A DNA stretch of 64,000 nucleotides. Origin: Phorcus lineatus (lineage: Eukaryota; Mollusca; Gastropoda; Trochida; Trochidae). Below the pieces are notes generated by a model, which was given only the letters and a program-made list of their open reading frames with translations, searched no databases and had not been told where the DNA came from. Both the position numbers and the translations under genes were made by a program. Positions 61,561-64,000 of this stretch are shown here, piece after piece (position 1 is the first letter of the stretch; each line of letters opens with the position of its first letter). Location: the NCBI GenBank assembly GCA_921293015.1, contig OV121098.1, positions 17,880,161 through 17,944,160 on the forward strand, given 5' to 3'.

Positions 61561-63569
61561 CTGCAAACGGATAGAATACTATGAGTCTAGATTGTTAACA
61601 ATAAAACAAACAATTTGTCACCATTCATTCATTCAATTTGTTAGTGTTTCATGATATGTTAAATAGGTATTCAAGAAGACAGATATACTCTACAACTAAA
61701 CAAGCAAGAACAAATATTTTGTTCTTTAGATTGAAACACTTACATTTATGTCACACAGGCCTATTAGTGACTGAGACGTCCTAAGGTTTTCCTGATAGCC
61801 GTAATAATCATGTGGAGTCAAAGAACTGTATATTCACTGTTTGAGTGAATGTTGTTAAGGAATTAAATATAAGAGAAGGGTTATTCTTAATTAAGTGGAA
61901 ACAGGTCTACGACTGTTTTCAGGTTGTTTTCATATGACAATGTACAACTGATTTACGGACTTTTTTTAAAAAGTAAAAGGTCCATTGATCAACAAACCTC
62001 CATTATTTGAAAATGTCAATGTTATTTTTGTGTGATAAATGAGATTCGAAATACACTCCGAGATAGAACATATAGTCTAAAGGCCTCCATAAAATAGAGA
62101 TGTGCCAAAAGATCACAGGAACGTGTAACACATGGAAATATTTGTATGCTTAATAGACTCTAGCAAAGTTTTTATTGATCGAGTATAAAAATAAGGCATT
62201 CATAGTAAGTTTAAGACATGATTAAAAAAGACATTGTTTTTGTTATTTGATCTCTTCGTGGTCAGTAAATGTTTCATTGCCGACAGATTGGAGAATTTAT
62301 CAAAATGGTGTGGGATGTACTGAAGACGCAACAAAAGCTAAGCTAAAACAGTCTAAAATATCTGTATATCAACTACATAAATTGTTCACCCGAACAAAAC
62401 ATTTTCATTTTTTAAAAAAAGTTTAATACCTTTGTTTTTTCCCAATTTACCTTCAGTTTCTAAGTTCTACATTAATCGTGAAATACTTCAAGCGTTGTTA
62501 ACAAATGAGAAGAGTAGTGCCATAATTGCAGATTTTCTCCATAAAACGTCCGTTTCTGCCAATCTTTAACATTTTTTATTCCTTGTTCGATCAACAGCGT
62601 AAAAAGCTTTCGTAAAATCTACGAGATACAACAGTTTTACTTTTATACTTTTATACTTTATTTTTATACTTTTATTAACGTCTAACCACTCGGCCTTCGG
62701 CCTCGTGCTTTAACTATAATAGTTCAGGGCAAAACTGTACTTTATTGCAAAACACATGATGGTTGAGGCTACTCTATTTCTTAAGTTTAGTTATCTGGTG
62801 AACACTTAACGTAAACACTGTGGCAACTTTATAGGGCGAAAAGAGTTGACATTTATTCCTTCTACAGCAAATACGAATGACCCCAATACAATCACACATT
62901 ACGATCTTATAGCCCTTACAATGAACTCGTTTGCCCAGTTCGATTCAAAGTTTTGAAAATTAATATGGGCTTATTTTTTTAAAATGCACTTAAAAATCAT
63001 TTCGTTAATTTTTATGATGCACAATAAAATCGCAAGCAAAAAACTTTATAATGGCGAAGTTGTTGGTCACGATGTTCGCGGACCTTTACATTTCTTGCAC
63101 ATTTAGAAGTGTCCCACCCATTGCATCTTTGCGGAAACGTTCACAACTGCGCTACAGAGGTCATACATGCATGGTATGTAGCTGAAGCTTTAGCCTAAAA
63201 CAGAATCTGTCTCAGAATCTCGTCAATACTTTTCACAGCAACCGTTCAACGTTACTGAATTTTAAAAAGATCGCTTTAAAGCCACAGTGTCTTCAACAGG
63301 GCTAAGAATCGTTTCCACACTTATGGTACTGCTTTGAGACGACATGCTATAACAAAACCACTAGATTACTTCAAGCTCTGCGACACAACATCAGATAACC
63401 CACCCTGAAGTTATCTCCGTAGTAGGTATGGGGTAAAGGTTTACATACAGCTGCGCAAGAACAGTTTGCATGCAAAACCATGAGTTCGAATCCACTTGAC
63501 TCCTGCTCACCGTGGTTCACGTCGAGAGTGAACTACTGAGCAGGTCGATTTGACTACATGTACTTATGA
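61561..63569. other. Intron or upstream sequence, nothing recognised
   Basis: No further exon of the FG-GAP/VCBS gene could be identified. A T-rich micro-repeat (CTTTTATACTTTTATACTTT) occurs near 62640. Confidence 0.4.
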
Positions 63570-64000
63570 CTGGAGGCCTCTGATGTTTACAGATGAGTCT
63601 TTATTCTGCCTGAACTTAAATAATAGATGGGCGAGAGTATGAGGAAGACGGTAACATTGATGAAGACGATAGCCTGGAATGGAAACACTGATTGAGAATG
63701 GCAAAATGACCGGTATCTGTTACTGGGTTGAGATATTGGATGTCTAACCTTACCCTGGAGCTATAGGGGATAATTTTTCACGTATGGACGACGATGCCCG
63801 TCCACATAGAGCATGAGTTGTGAAACGGCAGTTTAAAATTGAAACAATTGAGCGGATGGTGTGGCCTGCATGTTCGACGGATCTCGCAAGAGCACTCGTG
63901 GGGCAATGGAACCGTATCCAACAGCAGCAAATTCAGCGCCTCATTGGCAGCATGAAAAGACTACGAAATGCTCAAGTGCGCCCAAGAGGCCCACATACAC
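63570..64000 (+). pseudogene. Tc1-like transposase remnant, cut by window end
   Basis: Plus strand: MFTDESLFCLNLNNRWARV (first catalytic aspartate block), then DARPHRA (second), TIERMVWPACSTDL, and WNRIQQQQIQRLIGSMKRLR near the C terminus, in Tc1 order. In-frame stops (after RWARV) and a deletion in the block before the final catalytic glutamate make it inactive. Confidence 0.75.

Overview
The window looks like a piece of a metazoan nuclear genome. It holds one spliced host gene, several decayed Tc1/mariner transposons, tRNA-derived SINEs, an APE-type LINE, and two large virus-like Polinton/Maverick elements set in an AT-rich satellite. Short SINE tails (GTTTAACGCCGCTT-like) resemble those I associate with gastropod molluscs. 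That placement is an inference, and the species cannot be fixed from sequence alone.

Region by region. 1-4020 carries scattered, very degraded pieces of an older Polinton (membrane-protein tail, integrase N terminus, polymerase fragment). 4469-4672 is a 34-bp minisatellite. 6640-6890 is a Tc1-like relic. 6895-9263 is a forward-oriented satellite. 9269-21921 is Polinton copy 1 (12.65 kb). 21922-24852 is the same satellite in reverse orientation. 24853-40169 is Polinton copy 2 (15.3 kb). 40170-42950 is more satellite, first forward, then reverse and increasingly diverged, with a truncated third element end at 41447. 43170-47960 is a SINE and a dead LINE inserted in the satellite, whose last recognisable units lie at 48095-48395. 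50748-61560 holds the last six exons of a minus-strand gene for an FG-GAP/VCBS-repeat protein, its introns full of dead transposons. 63570-64000 is another Tc1-like relic.

The Polintons share one gene plan: retroviral-type integrase, protein-primed DNA polymerase B, a TFIIB-like factor, small coiled-coil and membrane proteins, packaging ATPase, double-jelly-roll major capsid protein, a coiled-coil membrane protein, a conserved protein of about 430 residues, a jelly-roll penton protein, two related proteins of unknown role (A and B), and a helical membrane protein (C). Almost every gene starts directly behind a TATAAA/AATAAA-like block, and divergent pairs share intergenic spaces of only about 36-50 bp. 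I found no adenain-type protease. Neither copy is intact. Copy 1 keeps the ATPase and penton but has lost the catalytic parts of integrase and polymerase. Copy 2 keeps the integrase, TFIIB-like factor and penton but has a broken polymerase, ATPase and capsid gene.

The most informative observation is structural. The target-site duplications and terminal-repeat subtypes pair the left end of copy 1 with the right end of copy 2, and the left end of copy 2 with the right end of copy 1. This is what homologous recombination between two independent insertions would leave, for example integration of a satellite circle carrying one element into a resident element.
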